Positions 17,273 through 25,940 are shown, counted from the first letter of the stretch. The stretch is DNA of 64,000 nucleotides from Hymenobacter gelipurpurascens (GCF_900187375.1 NZ_FYEW01000003.1:1-64000), one strand, 5' to 3'. Made by a program: numbers and translations. The notes: a model not told the origin generated them from the letters alone.

Positions 17273-17378
17273 TTGAGGTGATAAAGTGATAGGGTAAATG
17301 GTGAAAAGGATATAGAGTATCCGTTCGCTATTTCCCTCATCACCTGTCACTTCATTACTCCATCACCTCCTCAATAGA
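17273..17378. repeat. degenerate GTGATRRAGTGAT-type inverted repeat spacer
   Basis: TTGAGGTGATAAAGTGATAG at the left is answered at the right by CATCACCTGTCACTTCATTA and CATCACCTCCTCAA. Imperfect copies of a GGTGAT-like unit lie head to head around a central hairpin, filling the whole gap between leucine dehydrogenase and nusB. Confidence 0.5.
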
Positions 17379-18563
17379 ATGCTCAACCGTCGCACGCTCC
17401 GCATCAAGGTCATGCAGGCCCTCTACGCCTATCACCAGGCCGTAGGGTCTGATTTTTCACTGGCCAATGATCAGATTGCGGAGTCCTTCGCGCCTGATTT
17501 GAACTCGCCCGAACCGCAGGACCGCAAGCAGTTGCAGGGCCAGCGCAAAATGGCCGAACTCATCTTTAAAGAGTGGCACAAGAACGGCGAACAGCCCGAA
17601 GCTACAGAGGATAAGGATGTAAATGAAGCCGTGAAGGACGCCATCCGGTACTACCAGAAAGCAGTGGCCAAGGATGGCACGTTCTACGCCGGTCAGATGG
17701 TGCAGGCGGCAGAAAGTATTCACAATCAATATGTTCATCTGCTCAACATCCCGGAGGTACTGTTGCAGGTGATTGAGGAAGAAAAAGTGCGCGACTCTCG
17801 CCGTTTCACGGCCGCTAAGGAGCCGCTGCTGGACGCTACGCGCCTGCAGCAAAACCAGGTGATTGAGAAGCTCATGAACAACCTGCAGCTTCAGGACCTG
17901 ACCATTCGTCGGTCTCTGAAGTGGCACGGGGAAGAAGAACTGGAAGCGTTGCGCACGGCCTGGCGCAACGAGATGAAGCAAGATCCTGAGCTGCTGAGCT
18001 ACCTCGCGGCACCTGCCGGTAATTACACCGAGGACCAGGAAATTCTAAAGCACATCTACAAGACGTTCGTGTTCAAGGGTGAAAGCCTGCCGGCCTACAT
18101 CGAAGAAGATGATCTGAACTGGGAGGAGAACCGCCCAATCGTGAAAAACTTGGTGGTGAAGACCATCAAGATGCTCGACGAAGCGGCCGATGAGAACATG
18201 GTGCTCATGTCGTTGTCGGCTAACTGGCAGGAAGACAAAGAGTTTGCGGAGAGCCTATACAAGCAGACCCTGGCCGACGACGAGAAGTACGAGCAGCTCA
18301 TTGCGGAATCGGTACAGAACTGGGATGTGGAGCGCGTAGCCCTCACCGATAAGATTCTGCTGAAGATGGCGCTCTGCGAAATGCACCTTTTCCGGGCTAT
18401 TCCGGTGAAAGTGACCATTAACGAGTACATCGAAATCAGCAAAATCTATAGCACACCTAAGAGCAAGCAGTTTGTGAACGGTATTCTGGATAAATTGGCC
18501 CAGGACCTGACCGCCAGCGGTGCCATCCGCAAATCGGGCCGCGGTCTGCTGGACAATCAGTAG
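17379..18563 (+). CDS. nusB: transcription antitermination factor NusB, long Bacteroidota form
   Basis: A 394-residue protein, far longer than the ~140-residue E. coli NusB. It starts MLNRRTLRIKVMQALYAYHQ, the conserved NusB helix 1 with the RNA-binding arginine-rich part. The C-terminal third (DRVALTDKILLKMALCEM-like, VKVTINEYIEISKIYSTPKS, KQFVNGILDKL) holds the remaining NusB core. The middle ~200 residues are an acidic helical insertion common in the phylum. NusB with NusE binds boxA RNA to prevent early termination of rRNA transcripts. Downstream genes (YtxH protein, isocitrate dehydrogenase, DUF1573, yajC, YbbR, coaE) follow a widely kept Bacteroidota order. Confidence 0.93.
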   Translation: MLNRRTLRIKVMQALYAYHQAVGSDFSLANDQIAESFAPDLNSPEPQDRKQLQGQRKMAELIFKEWHKNGEQPEATEDKDVNEAVKDAIRYYQKAVAKDGTFYAGQMVQAAESIHNQYVHLLNIPEVLLQVIEEEKVRDSRRFTAAKEPLLDATRLQQNQVIEKLMNNLQLQDLTIRRSLKWHGEEELEALRTAWRNEMKQDPELLSYLAAPAGNYTEDQEILKHIYKTFVFKGESLPAYIEEDDLNWEENRPIVKNLVVKTIKMLDEAADENMVLMSLSANWQEDKEFAESLYKQTLADDEKYEQLIAESVQNWDVERVALTDKILLKMALCEMHLFRAIPVKVTINEYIEISKIYSTPKSKQFVNGILDKLAQDLTASGAIRKSGRGLLDNQ

Positions 18564-18640
18564 CACCGGCAACCCGACTTGGGGTTAAGTCGTCTATATA
18601 GCGTATTCCCTTCCTCCCACCTCGCCACCACACTTGCATT

Positions 18641-18952
18641 ATGGGTAGCAAAACCACTACCGGTATTCTATGCTTCGCCGGCGGAGCCCTCACCGGGGCC
18701 GCCATCGGACTTCTATACGCGCCAGAGAAAGGCCGCGAAACGCGCAGCTGGCTCAGCTATAAGCTCGAGAAGTATCGCGAGCAGTTGGCTGAACTCACCG
18801 AAAACCTGGTGACCAGCCGTGCCGACGCCGGCCCCAGCTCGGCCAAAAGCGAAGGCCAGCGCGTAATTCAGGACGCGAAAAGCAAAGCAGAACAGCTTCT
18901 CGGCGACGTAGATCAGCTCATCAACCAGATCAACTCCCGGAAAACGGTTTAG
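18641..18952 (+). CDS. YtxH domain-containing protein
   Basis: A 103-residue small protein with an N-terminal glycine-rich membrane helix followed by the YtxH hallmark GLLYAPEKGRETR (residues ~23-35) and a helical, probably coiled-coil C-terminus (LSYKLEKYREQLAELTENL, DAKSKAEQLLGDVDQLINQ). YtxH proteins are membrane-anchored general-stress proteins of unknown mechanism. It sits 78 bases after nusB and may be read from the same transcript. Confidence 0.85.
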   Translation: MGSKTTTGILCFAGGALTGAAIGLLYAPEKGRETRSWLSYKLEKYREQLAELTENLVTSRADAGPSSAKSEGQRVIQDAKSKAEQLLGDVDQLINQINSRKTV

Positions 18953-19044
18953 CAATGGCTTATGAAGGAAGTGTGCTGATGGGCTCATGATGTGAATCAT
19001 GAGCGCGTCGGCACATTTTCATTTTTAGCACACCTGCGCTTTGG

Positions 19045-19052
19045 TACCTTTG
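19045..19052 (+). promoter_or_regulatory. TACCTTTG -7 box for isocitrate dehydrogenase
   Basis: Exact TAnnTTTG match, 90 bases before the start codon at 19143. A TTTT stretch 19 bases upstream is a weak -33 candidate. The leader contains an inverted pair of the GGCCTA motif (GTGGCCTAG near 19056, CTAGGCCAC near 19084), which can form a hairpin in the 5' untranslated RNA. Confidence 0.55.
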
Positions 19053-19142
19053 CGGTGGCCTAGTGGTCTACCCCAACCTGCGCTAGGCCACTAGGCCAGT
19101 AGCGCAGCCAGCATACATCAAACAATCAGTAAATCAGATAGA

Positions 19143-20147
19143 ATGCACCTTATCACCCTCATTCCCGGCGACGGCATTGGCCCCGAAATCACGAAAGCAG
19201 TAACCGATATTTTCGCGGCGGCGCAGGTGCCGGTTCAGTGGGAAGAGCAGAACGCCGGCCAAACCACCTTCGACCAGTCGGGTGAGCTGATTCCGCAGAC
19301 GCTGCTGGACTCCTTGGAGAAAACCCGGGTAGGCCTGAAAGGCCCTATCACGACGCCGGTAGGCAAGGGCTTCCGCAGCATCAACATCACGCTCCGCCAG
19401 AAGTACGACCTCTACCAGAACGTGCGCCCCGCCAAAACCACCGAGGGCATTCAGAGCCGCTATTCCGGCATTGATCTGGTGTTGTTTCGCGAGAACACCG
19501 AGGGCTTGTACTCGGGTCTGGAAATGTACGATGAGCGCCTAGGTATTTCTGACTCCGTTGCGCGCGTGACGGTGGAAGGCTGCCGCAAAATCTGCCGCGC
19601 GGCGTTTGCTTATGCTTCCAAGCATGGCCGCAAAAAGGTAACGCTGGCCCACAAAGCCAACATCCTGAAAATGGCCGGCACCCTAATGATCAACGCCTGC
19701 AAAGAGGCCGCCAACGAGTTTCCGCACATCGTATTCGAGGATAAAATCATCGACAACATGTGCATGCAGCTGGTAAATAAGCCCGAGCAGTTTGACGTGA
19801 TTGTTACCACCAACCTGTTCGGCGACATTCTGTCGGACCTTTGCGCGGGCCTGGTAGGTGGCCTAGGCGTAGTTTCGGGCGCCAACATCGGCGACGATAT
19901 GGCCATTTTCGAAGCGGTGCACGGCTCGGCTCCGGATATCGCCGGCCAGGGCAAAGCCAACCCCACGGCCCTGCTGCGCTCGGCCCTGATGATGCTGCAC
20001 CACATTGGCGAGCACCAGCACGCCGATAAGCTGGAGAAAGCCCTGGAACTCACGCTGCAGGACAAAGAGAAATGCACCGGCGACCTGGGCGGAAAAGCCT
20101 CCACCAGCGAGTTCGCGCAGGCCATCATCGATAACCTCAGCAAGTAG
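19143..20147 (+). CDS. NAD-dependent isocitrate dehydrogenase family protein
   Basis: A 334-residue beta-decarboxylating dehydrogenase. It opens with ITLIPGDGIGPEI, has the substrate-binding FRSINITLRQKYDLYQNVRP with the paired arginines, RENTEGLYSGLE, HKANILKMAGTLM (catalytic Lys) and DILSDLCAGLVGGLGV (metal-binding Asp). The ENTEGLYSG loop fits NAD-isocitrate dehydrogenase rather than isopropylmalate dehydrogenase, and no leu genes are adjacent. It converts isocitrate to 2-oxoglutarate in the citric acid cycle. A perfect 26-bp-arm palindromic repeat follows the stop within a few bases. Confidence 0.88.
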   Translation: MHLITLIPGDGIGPEITKAVTDIFAAAQVPVQWEEQNAGQTTFDQSGELIPQTLLDSLEKTRVGLKGPITTPVGKGFRSINITLRQKYDLYQNVRPAKTTEGIQSRYSGIDLVLFRENTEGLYSGLEMYDERLGISDSVARVTVEGCRKICRAAFAYASKHGRKKVTLAHKANILKMAGTLMINACKEAANEFPHIVFEDKIIDNMCMQLVNKPEQFDVIVTTNLFGDILSDLCAGLVGGLGVVSGANIGDDMAIFEAVHGSAPDIAGQGKANPTALLRSALMMLHHIGEHQHADKLEKALELTLQDKEKCTGDLGGKASTSEFAQAIIDNLSK

Positions 20148-20153
20148 TCTACT

Positions 20154-20235
20154 GTTGTCATTCCGAACAACGTGAGGAACCTGGAGAGTGGCCTAGAAGC
20201 TGACCCAGATTCCTCACGTTGTTCGGAATGACAAC
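20154..20235. repeat. REP-like extragenic palindrome, family A (GTCATTCCGAACAACG)
   Basis: Two perfect 26-bp inverted arms (20154-20179 and 20210-20235) begin GTTGTCATTCCGAACAACGT. A 30-bp centre holds one GGCCTA motif. It can also act as a terminator for isocitrate dehydrogenase. The design resembles REP/BIME elements of other bacteria. Confidence 0.75.
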
Positions 20236-20338
20236 GGGGCTAAGCCTGTTATATCAACAAAATATTGCCGTACTTTCACGGCTACACGTCTCTTAACCAA
20301 GTAGCTGCGCTGAATAGTTTAGCCTCTTTTTCTGTTTT

Positions 20339-20857
20339 ATGAAACGCAATCTGTTTTCTGCATTCCTGTTCTCCGGTGCCTTGCTGCTGGGAGCCTGCAA
20401 CAACGAAAAGCCTGCTGAAATAGGCGCTACCGGCATGAACGCTGCCGCCAACGAGGCTGCTGCTAACCCAGTAGTAGACAACCCGAACGTGACGGAAGAA
20501 ACTGCCGCGCCCAACCCCAACGCCCCAGTGATGACGTTTGCCGTATCGGAGCACGATTTCGGTGATATCAAGCCCGGTGACATTGTGAAGCACACTTTCG
20601 AGTTCACTAACACGGGCAAGTCGCCGCTGCTGATTGAGAATGCCACGGCTTCCTGCGGCTGCACTACGCCTAACTGGACCAAGGAGCCTATTGCACCGGG
20701 CGCGAAAGGCACCATTGATGTGCAGTTTGATAGCCACGGCAAAATGGGCATCCAGAACAAGGAAATTGCCATTCAGGCCAACACCCAGCCTAGCATCACT
20801 AAAATCGTGATCAAAACCAACGTACTGTCTGACGGTACGGCCGGTCCGGTACGTTAG
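20339..20857 (+). CDS. DUF1573 domain lipoprotein
   Basis: A 172-residue protein with a lipoprotein signal peptide (lipobox LLGAC, Cys20), a disordered Ala/Asn/Pro-rich linker (residues ~24-62) and one DUF1573 beta-sandwich (FAVSEHDFGDIKPGDIVKHTF, LIENATASCGCTTPNW, with the conserved CGC). DUF1573 proteins are abundant in Bacteroidota and of unknown function; the ASH/MSP-like fold suggests binding partners in the periplasm or outer membrane. It stands before yajC, with a structured spacer between. Confidence 0.88.
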   Translation: MKRNLFSAFLFSGALLLGACNNEKPAEIGATGMNAAANEAAANPVVDNPNVTEETAAPNPNAPVMTFAVSEHDFGDIKPGDIVKHTFEFTNTGKSPLLIENATASCGCTTPNWTKEPIAPGAKGTIDVQFDSHGKMGIQNKEIAIQANTQPSITKIVIKTNVLSDGTAGPVR

Positions 20858-20871
20858 TAGTGGCCTAGAAG

Positions 20872-20985
20872 TACGCCTGTTATCTGTAGCGGCGCCAGGT
20901 TTTTTTTCTGATATTCTGGCCGTATATACGGTGAGAATCAGGGACAGACACTGGCCTAGTTGCGGGTAACAGGCGTTTTTGTTTT
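20872..20985 (+). terminator. structured spacer with nested hairpins between DUF1573 gene and yajC
   Basis: CGCCTGTTA (20874-20882) pairs with TAACAGGCG (20967-20975), followed by TTTTTGTTTTT. The ~84-base loop itself folds: CTGATATTCT and AGAATCAG flank the palindrome CCGTATATACGG (around 20920-20932). It probably terminates the upstream gene, with a possible leader role for yajC. Confidence 0.6.
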
Positions 20986-21028
20986 TGCATTGTAGGCGGC
21001 TACTGGCTGCTTCTTTTTACTTTACCGT

Positions 21029-21349
21029 ATGTTTTCAACTCTTCTTCTGCAAGCGGGCGTCTCGGGTGAGAGCCTGACGTCCCTGTTGTTTCCCGTGGCT
21101 ATTGCCGCGGTAGTGTACTTTTTCATGATCCGGCCCCAGCAAAAGCGGGCTGCTGAAGCCAAGAAATTCCGCGCGGCCATTGCGAAGGGGTCCAATGTGG
21201 TGACCATCGGTGGCCTACACGGCAAAGTGCTGGAAGTGAACGAGGAAACGATTATTGTGGAGGTAGACAAAGGCGTGCGCCTGAAGTTCGACCGCTCTGC
21301 TATTGCTCGCGAGGTCGCTGGCAAAAACACGGCTGCTCCGGTGGCCTAA
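21029..21349 (+). CDS. yajC: preprotein translocase subunit YajC
   Basis: A 106-residue inner-membrane accessory of the SecDF-YajC complex, which assists protein export. One N-terminal membrane helix (LLFPVAIAAVVYFFMIRPQQKR) ends with the diagnostic FFMIRPQQKR. The soluble part has the standard KGSNVVTIGGLHGKVLEV and TIIVEVDKGVRLKFDRSAI. The downstream YbbR-like gene starts 17 bases after its stop, so they are probably one operon. Confidence 0.95.
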   Translation: MFSTLLLQAGVSGESLTSLLFPVAIAAVVYFFMIRPQQKRAAEAKKFRAAIAKGSNVVTIGGLHGKVLEVNEETIIVEVDKGVRLKFDRSAIAREVAGKNTAAPVA

Positions 21350-21365
21350 CTAACCATGCTGTGCT

Positions 21366-22328
21366 GTGCCGCTAGCTCGTTCTGCCCGTCTGTTTCGCTG
21401 GTTCCTCAGCCCCTTTCTGGGGCAGGAGCGGAGCTATTGGCGGGCTGTAGCGGCGTGTTTTCTGGCGGCCAGCACCTTTTGGCTGCTCAACGCACTCAAT
21501 AAAACGTACACCACGCGCATTACTTACCCGGTAGCGTGGCGCTACAATGAAACCCGGTTCGTGCCCATTCAGCCGCTACCCACAGAGGTAGCCGTGAATG
21601 TCACGGGCCGCGGCTGGAAGCTGCTGCGTCGCAGTCTACCGCTGGAGGTGAAACCGGCCGAGCTGATTCTACCCGGCCTACCGGGCACGCGCTACGTCAC
21701 CTACCAGAATCTGCGCCCGGCATTGCAGCAGGCCATGGAAGGCATGCAGTTCAACTACCTGCTGACTGATACGCTGTGGGTGGAATTTGATAGGCTGGTG
21801 AGCCGTCGGCTGCCGCTGGCCCTAAGTCCGGCCGCCGATGGCTCGGCGTTGCCCTATTCGGCTACATTCCTGCCGGCTACCGTGATGTTTCGGGGGCCGG
21901 CCAGCAAAGTAAGCTCCCTGCCCGATCCGTATCCGGTGCACCTACCGCAGGCGCCGGCCGGCAGCACCACCGGCGACATCAGGGTGCCCATCGGTGGGCC
22001 TGATCTGGTGGTGCCCAATGTGCAGGACGTACGGGTACGCCTGCAGCACCGCCCGCTCGTGACGGTGCCCGTGAAGGTGGTGCCCGAGCTGATGGATGCG
22101 CCCATAGGCCACACGTACCAGTTTAGCCCCGCTACCGTGCAGGTGCAGCTGCAGTGTTTTCCGGAAGACACGGCCAGCCTCGACCGGAAAGAGGTGCGGG
22201 TGCAGTTACATTATGGGCAGTTCATCAACGCCGACTCCAGCCTGCGCCCTTTCCTTTCGCGTAGGCCTGCCGCCGCCCGAGGTGGCCAGGTACTTACGCC
22301 AGGCGTGCGCGTAACGGTGAAACAGTGA
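21366..22328 (+). CDS. YbbR-like domain protein (CdaR family)
   Basis: A 320-residue protein with one N-terminal membrane helix (SYWRAVAACFLAASTFWLLNALN) and an extracytoplasmic region of YbbR-like repeats (YPVAWRYNETRFV, PTEVAVNVTGRGW; second repeat from about residue 150, RRLPLALSPAADG, PATVMFRGPASKV). CdaR in Firmicutes regulates the cyclic-di-AMP synthase CdaA; no cdaA gene is in this window, so that link is inference. The start is GTG at 21366, because no ATG fits the frame. It sits between yajC and coaE, a typical order for the phylum. Confidence 0.8.
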   Translation: MPLARSARLFRWFLSPFLGQERSYWRAVAACFLAASTFWLLNALNKTYTTRITYPVAWRYNETRFVPIQPLPTEVAVNVTGRGWKLLRRSLPLEVKPAELILPGLPGTRYVTYQNLRPALQQAMEGMQFNYLLTDTLWVEFDRLVSRRLPLALSPAADGSALPYSATFLPATVMFRGPASKVSSLPDPYPVHLPQAPAGSTTGDIRVPIGGPDLVVPNVQDVRVRLQHRPLVTVPVKVVPELMDAPIGHTYQFSPATVQVQLQCFPEDTASLDRKEVRVQLHYGQFINADSSLRPFLSRRPAAARGGQVLTPGVRVTVKQ

Positions 22329-22419
22329 GCTGCTGAGCTTGATGCCCTAGTGGCCCAGACTGCGTCCTCGGTACGTCAAGCCCACTATTTCACCACCTTC
22401 CTATCTCATCACATCAGGT

Positions 22420-23013
22420 ATGCTGAAAATTGGAATTACGGGCGGAATTGGCTCGGGCAAAAGCGTAGTGTGCCGGCTGTTTGCGGTGCTGGGCGTGCCC
22501 GTATATGACTCCGACGCCCGGGCAAAGTGGGTGATGGCCAACGATATGCTGCTGCGCGACGAGCTGCAAGCCGCCTTCGGCCCCGAAACGTTTGACGCAC
22601 TAGGCCACCTCAACCGGACGTATCTGGCCCGGGTGGCTTTTGCCGATCCTGTGCAGCTGGCCCGCCTCAATGCGCTGGTACATCCGGCCGTGGGCCGCGA
22701 CTTTGCGCAGTGGAGTGCGGCCCGCCAAGCCGAAGGCCATGCCTATATCCTGAAAGAAGCCGCGCTGCTCTACGAATCGGGCGCCTATCAGCAGCTGGAC
22801 CATATCATCACGGTGTTTGCGCCGCTGGAAATCCGGCAGGCCCGCATTCTGGTTCGCGACCCGCACCGCACCGCCGACGACATTCAGAACATCATCGGCA
22901 AACAGATGAGCGAAGAGGAGAAAATGGAGCGAGCCGATTTTGTGGTGTACAACGACGATGCGCACCTGCTCATTCCGCAGGTGCTGCAGCTGAATGCCAC
23001 GTTTCGACGCTAG
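22420..23013 (+). CDS. coaE: dephospho-CoA kinase CoaE
   Basis: A 197-residue P-loop kinase catalysing the last step of coenzyme A synthesis, phosphorylation of the 3'-hydroxyl of dephospho-CoA. Walker A GGIGSGKS is at residues 8-15; YDSDARAKWVM follows, and the lid/CoA-binding part includes ILVRDPHRTADD. Length is normal. Its TAG stop lies inside CTAGGCCAC, the left arm of the hairpin that ends the transcript. Confidence 0.95.
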   Translation: MLKIGITGGIGSGKSVVCRLFAVLGVPVYDSDARAKWVMANDMLLRDELQAAFGPETFDALGHLNRTYLARVAFADPVQLARLNALVHPAVGRDFAQWSAARQAEGHAYILKEAALLYESGAYQQLDHIITVFAPLEIRQARILVRDPHRTADDIQNIIGKQMSEEEKMERADFVVYNDDAHLLIPQVLQLNATFRR

Positions 23014-23054
23014 GCCACTCTCGGGTTTAGTGTAGCGAGCCGAGAGTGGCCTAG
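23010..23054. terminator. hairpin terminator built on GGCCTA-motif arms
   Basis: CTAGGCCACTCTCGG (23010-23024) pairs perfectly with CCGAGAGTGGCCTAG (23040-23054). It lies between convergent coaE and GNAT genes and begins within the coaE stop codon. Confidence 0.7.
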
Positions 23055-23057
23055 CCC

Positions 23058-24230
23058 TTAGCGGATGATCGGGCTGCGCTCGAAGGGCCGGTTGCGGTCG
23101 AAAAGAAAGCGGTACGTGACGTGCGTTTTGTAGATACGCGCCCCAATGGAGCGCGTGAGGGCCAGCATGCGGGGATTAAAGTCGCCGATCCAGTTCATCT
23201 CGATTTCGGTGTAGCCGGCGCGCATGAACTGCGCCCGGGCGTGCACCATCATCGCCGACTCAATACCCTTGCCCTGCCACTCCGGCACCACCCCAAAGAT
23301 GACACCGAACAGCTTTTTATCGGTGCGCTGCATGTATTTGCGTTTTTCCCAGAGGAAACGCAGCTTGCCCAACAAGTTGAAGTTGCGGCCCACGTGCTTG
23401 AAAATCTGGTTTAACTCCGGCAGACTCACGAAGAACGCAATGGGCTCATCGTTGTGGTAGGCAAACCAAAGCAGGCGCTCATCCAGCACGGGTTTCATCT
23501 CGCGTACCAGTTCGCGTGCCTTCTCCAGCGGCATGGGGTTAATGCCGCTGTGGTTAGCCCAGGCCAGGTTGTACACATGGTGAAAATCGCGGGCCAGCTT
23601 TTCGGCCTCGCTCTTGTTGGCGTGCTCGAAGCGGAAAGTAGGGTATTGCTGGGCGTACTTATCGAAGGCGCGGCTAAATGCCTCGTGCAGGGGCATTGCC
23701 ACTTCGCGGTAGCAGGTGTACTGCTTGAAATACACCTCAAAGCCGTACTGCTCAAATAGTCCCTTGTAGTAGGGCGCGTGGTAGAACATACCGTAGTTGG
23801 GCTCCGTGAAGCCATCTACCAGCACGCCCCAGAACCGGTCACGCTCGCCAAAGTTGATGGGGCCATCCATGGCGGCCAGGCCGCGCTGGCTAAGCCACTC
23901 ACGGCCAGCGTCAAACAGCTCGTTAGCCGCGGTTTGGTCATCAATGCACTCAAAAAAGCCTAGGCCACCTACCGGAAGCGTAGGGTCGGTTTGGGGCGTT
24001 TCGTGGTTGATAAAAGCCGCCACACGCCCCACAACCTCGCCGCTGGGGTTGGTCAGAATCCAACGAATAGCTTCGCCGTGGGCAAAATTGTGGTTGCGCT
24101 TCGGATCGAAAACCGCCTCGATTTCGTGGTCGAGGGGGGCAATCCAGTTGGGGTGGTTCTGGTAAATGCGCGCCGGCAAATCCAGGAATTGACGGCGGTG
24201 TTCGGGGGTCGTGACTTCTACTAGCGGCAT
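23058..24230 (-). CDS. GNAT-fold N-acetyltransferase-like protein
   Basis: A 390-residue protein with a recognisable GNAT half at the C-terminus (FGVIFGVVPEWQGKGIESAMMVHA: the acetyl-CoA loop QGKG; then GDFNPRMLALTRSIGARIYKTHVTYRF) and an N-terminal domain beginning MPLVEVTTPEHRRQFLDLPARIY. Such proteins are common in Bacteroidota as unnamed 'GNAT family' enzymes, and the substrate is unknown. I start at 24230 because family members open near MPxVEV; an ATG seven codons upstream is possible. No close operon partner; the GT-C genes begin 50 bases downstream on the same strand. Confidence 0.7.
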   Translation of the reverse strand: MPLVEVTTPEHRRQFLDLPARIYQNHPNWIAPLDHEIEAVFDPKRNHNFAHGEAIRWILTNPSGEVVGRVAAFINHETPQTDPTLPVGGLGFFECIDDQTAANELFDAGREWLSQRGLAAMDGPINFGERDRFWGVLVDGFTEPNYGMFYHAPYYKGLFEQYGFEVYFKQYTCYREVAMPLHEAFSRAFDKYAQQYPTFRFEHANKSEAEKLARDFHHVYNLAWANHSGINPMPLEKARELVREMKPVLDERLLWFAYHNDEPIAFFVSLPELNQIFKHVGRNFNLLGKLRFLWEKRKYMQRTDKKLFGVIFGVVPEWQGKGIESAMMVHARAQFMRAGYTEIEMNWIGDFNPRMLALTRSIGARIYKTHVTYRFLFDRNRPFERSPIIR

Positions 24231-24303
24231 ATCAGAAAGGAAGCAGGCCAATACAGAGTGGCCTAGGACGCAAAGAAAAGGCCTTTGGCCAACGTAGAAC
24301 AGT

Positions 24304-25932
24304 TTAGCGGCTCGGCCGGCGGAAAATGGACAGAACTTTTATTCCCTCCGTGCGGAGCGTATGCACTTCGGTACCCACACTATCGGCGTAGGTTTGCGGG
24401 TGCCAGCGGTAGGCCGTCATAAAATAATCGGCCTTGGCCAGCGGCACGTACCGGATGCGTTGGCGCTGCTCGGGGGTAAGCATGAGGCTGTTGTTGTACA
24501 GCGGGTTATACCACGGCCAGCGCACGTTTATTTTGATGGGCCCCACCGGATGCTGTTGCAGAAGCCACTCCAAGCCGTAGCGGAAAGTGAGGCCCCAATA
24601 GTCGCGCTCCATCAGGGCTTCGGCAGCCGGGGCACTTAGCAAAGTGAAGTACAGATTTTGATAAGGATGCAGGCGCACCATGCGTACGGCAGTGCGCGCC
24701 ATTTCCAGCCCTGCCAACAGGCCCAGGCCTAGCACCAACGGGCGCCAACGCCGGTGCTGACGGGTCGCAACTATCAGGCCTACAGCGCCCCGCACGGCCA
24801 GCAGCACCAAAGCCGGATACACAAAGTAGAGGTGTCGCCAGGCATCGTATAAAGCAGAATGAAGCACTATCACGAGCAGCAGCGGACCCAGTAACCAGCC
24901 AGCCAGCAGCAGATCAAGCTGCTGGGCAGGCTCGCGTAGGCCACTCCAGCCCGTACGCAGGATGCGCCAGCCCGCCTGGACTAGGCCTAGCACGGCGGCC
25001 AGAATATACGGAACGGGCGTCGTGACAAGCATCCAGACGGGGGCGTAGTGCCAGGGAATATCGCCGGCTTTGTAGTAGTGGCCTAGGTAGTAATTGGTGA
25101 AAATCCAGGGGTAGTGGCTCATGTTGCGGAAAGCCGCCACAAAGTTGCCAATGGGGTTCTCCCACAAATAAGGCCAGCCTATGATGGTAGTGCCAACAGC
25201 TACTGCCAAGCTAAGCCCGAGTAGCCATAACCGCTGTCGACGCTCCGGGGCCGCCAGCCAGGGCCAGCTGAGCAGCACCAATACCACCGTGAAAGGCACG
25301 AGCAGGCTACCCAGAATTCGGGCATCGATGGCCAAACCGATAACCATCCCATGTAGCACGGCCCTGCGAACGGTGGGTTGCTCAGTCAGCCGAACCAGGG
25401 TAACCATGCCCAAGGTAAAGAGCCCCATAAACATGATATCCTTGCCGTTGAAGAAGGCTTCCGCAAATAGCCGTGGGGAAAGCACCAGCACCAATGCCGC
25501 CAGTAAGCCCAGGCGCCAATCGCGGAAGCGCCGGTAGCCTATTACATACGTGCTCCACACGGCCAGCATGAAAGTGCAGAAAATGAGCAGGTGGCGCATG
25601 TAGTAGTAGGCCTCCGAGTCGTGGTGGGTGAACAGGTAGCTGAGCACCGCTACCGGAATCTCGAAGATGACGCCGTGGTCGTTATCGTGGTAGCCTTTCA
25701 GGGGCGGAATCAGGCGGGTAGAAGGCTCTTGGCGGATCTTCTCTGGCGCCAAGAGCTCGGCTATATACTTAACATTAACGAGGCCATTGAGATGGTCGGT
25801 GGGCTCATCCCACGATACGCCGTAGTCCCGGTGCAGGGCCACGCCCAGCAGCGCCAGCAACCCAAAGAACGCCCCGACCACCCAACGGCGGCCCGCCACG
25901 GAATCAGCAGATAACCAGTTTGCTAACGACAT
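24304..25932 (-). CDS. GT-C fold membrane glycosyltransferase-like protein (tandem copy A)
   Basis: A 542-residue integral membrane protein with about ten helices, of the ArnT/PMT-like (GT39/GT83) GT-C superfamily. The hallmark acidic pair lies in the first outer loop (DYGVSWDE, Asp42-Glu43), with further conserved LSPRLFAEAFFNGKD and GWPYLWENPIGNF blocks. It probably moves a sugar from a polyprenyl carrier to a surface acceptor. It is the third gene of a same-strand trio with 8-bp gaps. Its first ~43 codons are almost identical in DNA to those of copy B although the rest has diverged strongly. It ends KVLSIFRRPSR, close to the other copies. Confidence 0.8.
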   Translation of the reverse strand: MSLANWLSADSVAGRRWVVGAFFGLLALLGVALHRDYGVSWDEPTDHLNGLVNVKYIAELLAPEKIRQEPSTRLIPPLKGYHDNDHGVIFEIPVAVLSYLFTHHDSEAYYYMRHLLIFCTFMLAVWSTYVIGYRRFRDWRLGLLAALVLVLSPRLFAEAFFNGKDIMFMGLFTLGMVTLVRLTEQPTVRRAVLHGMVIGLAIDARILGSLLVPFTVVLVLLSWPWLAAPERRQRLWLLGLSLAVAVGTTIIGWPYLWENPIGNFVAAFRNMSHYPWIFTNYYLGHYYKAGDIPWHYAPVWMLVTTPVPYILAAVLGLVQAGWRILRTGWSGLREPAQQLDLLLAGWLLGPLLLVIVLHSALYDAWRHLYFVYPALVLLAVRGAVGLIVATRQHRRWRPLVLGLGLLAGLEMARTAVRMVRLHPYQNLYFTLLSAPAAEALMERDYWGLTFRYGLEWLLQQHPVGPIKINVRWPWYNPLYNNSLMLTPEQRQRIRYVPLAKADYFMTAYRWHPQTYADSVGTEVHTLRTEGIKVLSIFRRPSR

Positions 25933-25933
25933 A
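25804..25933. repeat. 130-bp near-identical patch, copy in GT-C gene A
   Basis: It matches 27429-27558 with only two differences (GCCAGC/GCTAGC and CCAAAG/CCGAAG) and covers the start codon and first ~43 codons. Outside the patch the two genes differ greatly. Confidence 0.85.
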
Positions 25934-25940
25934 AACAGAA

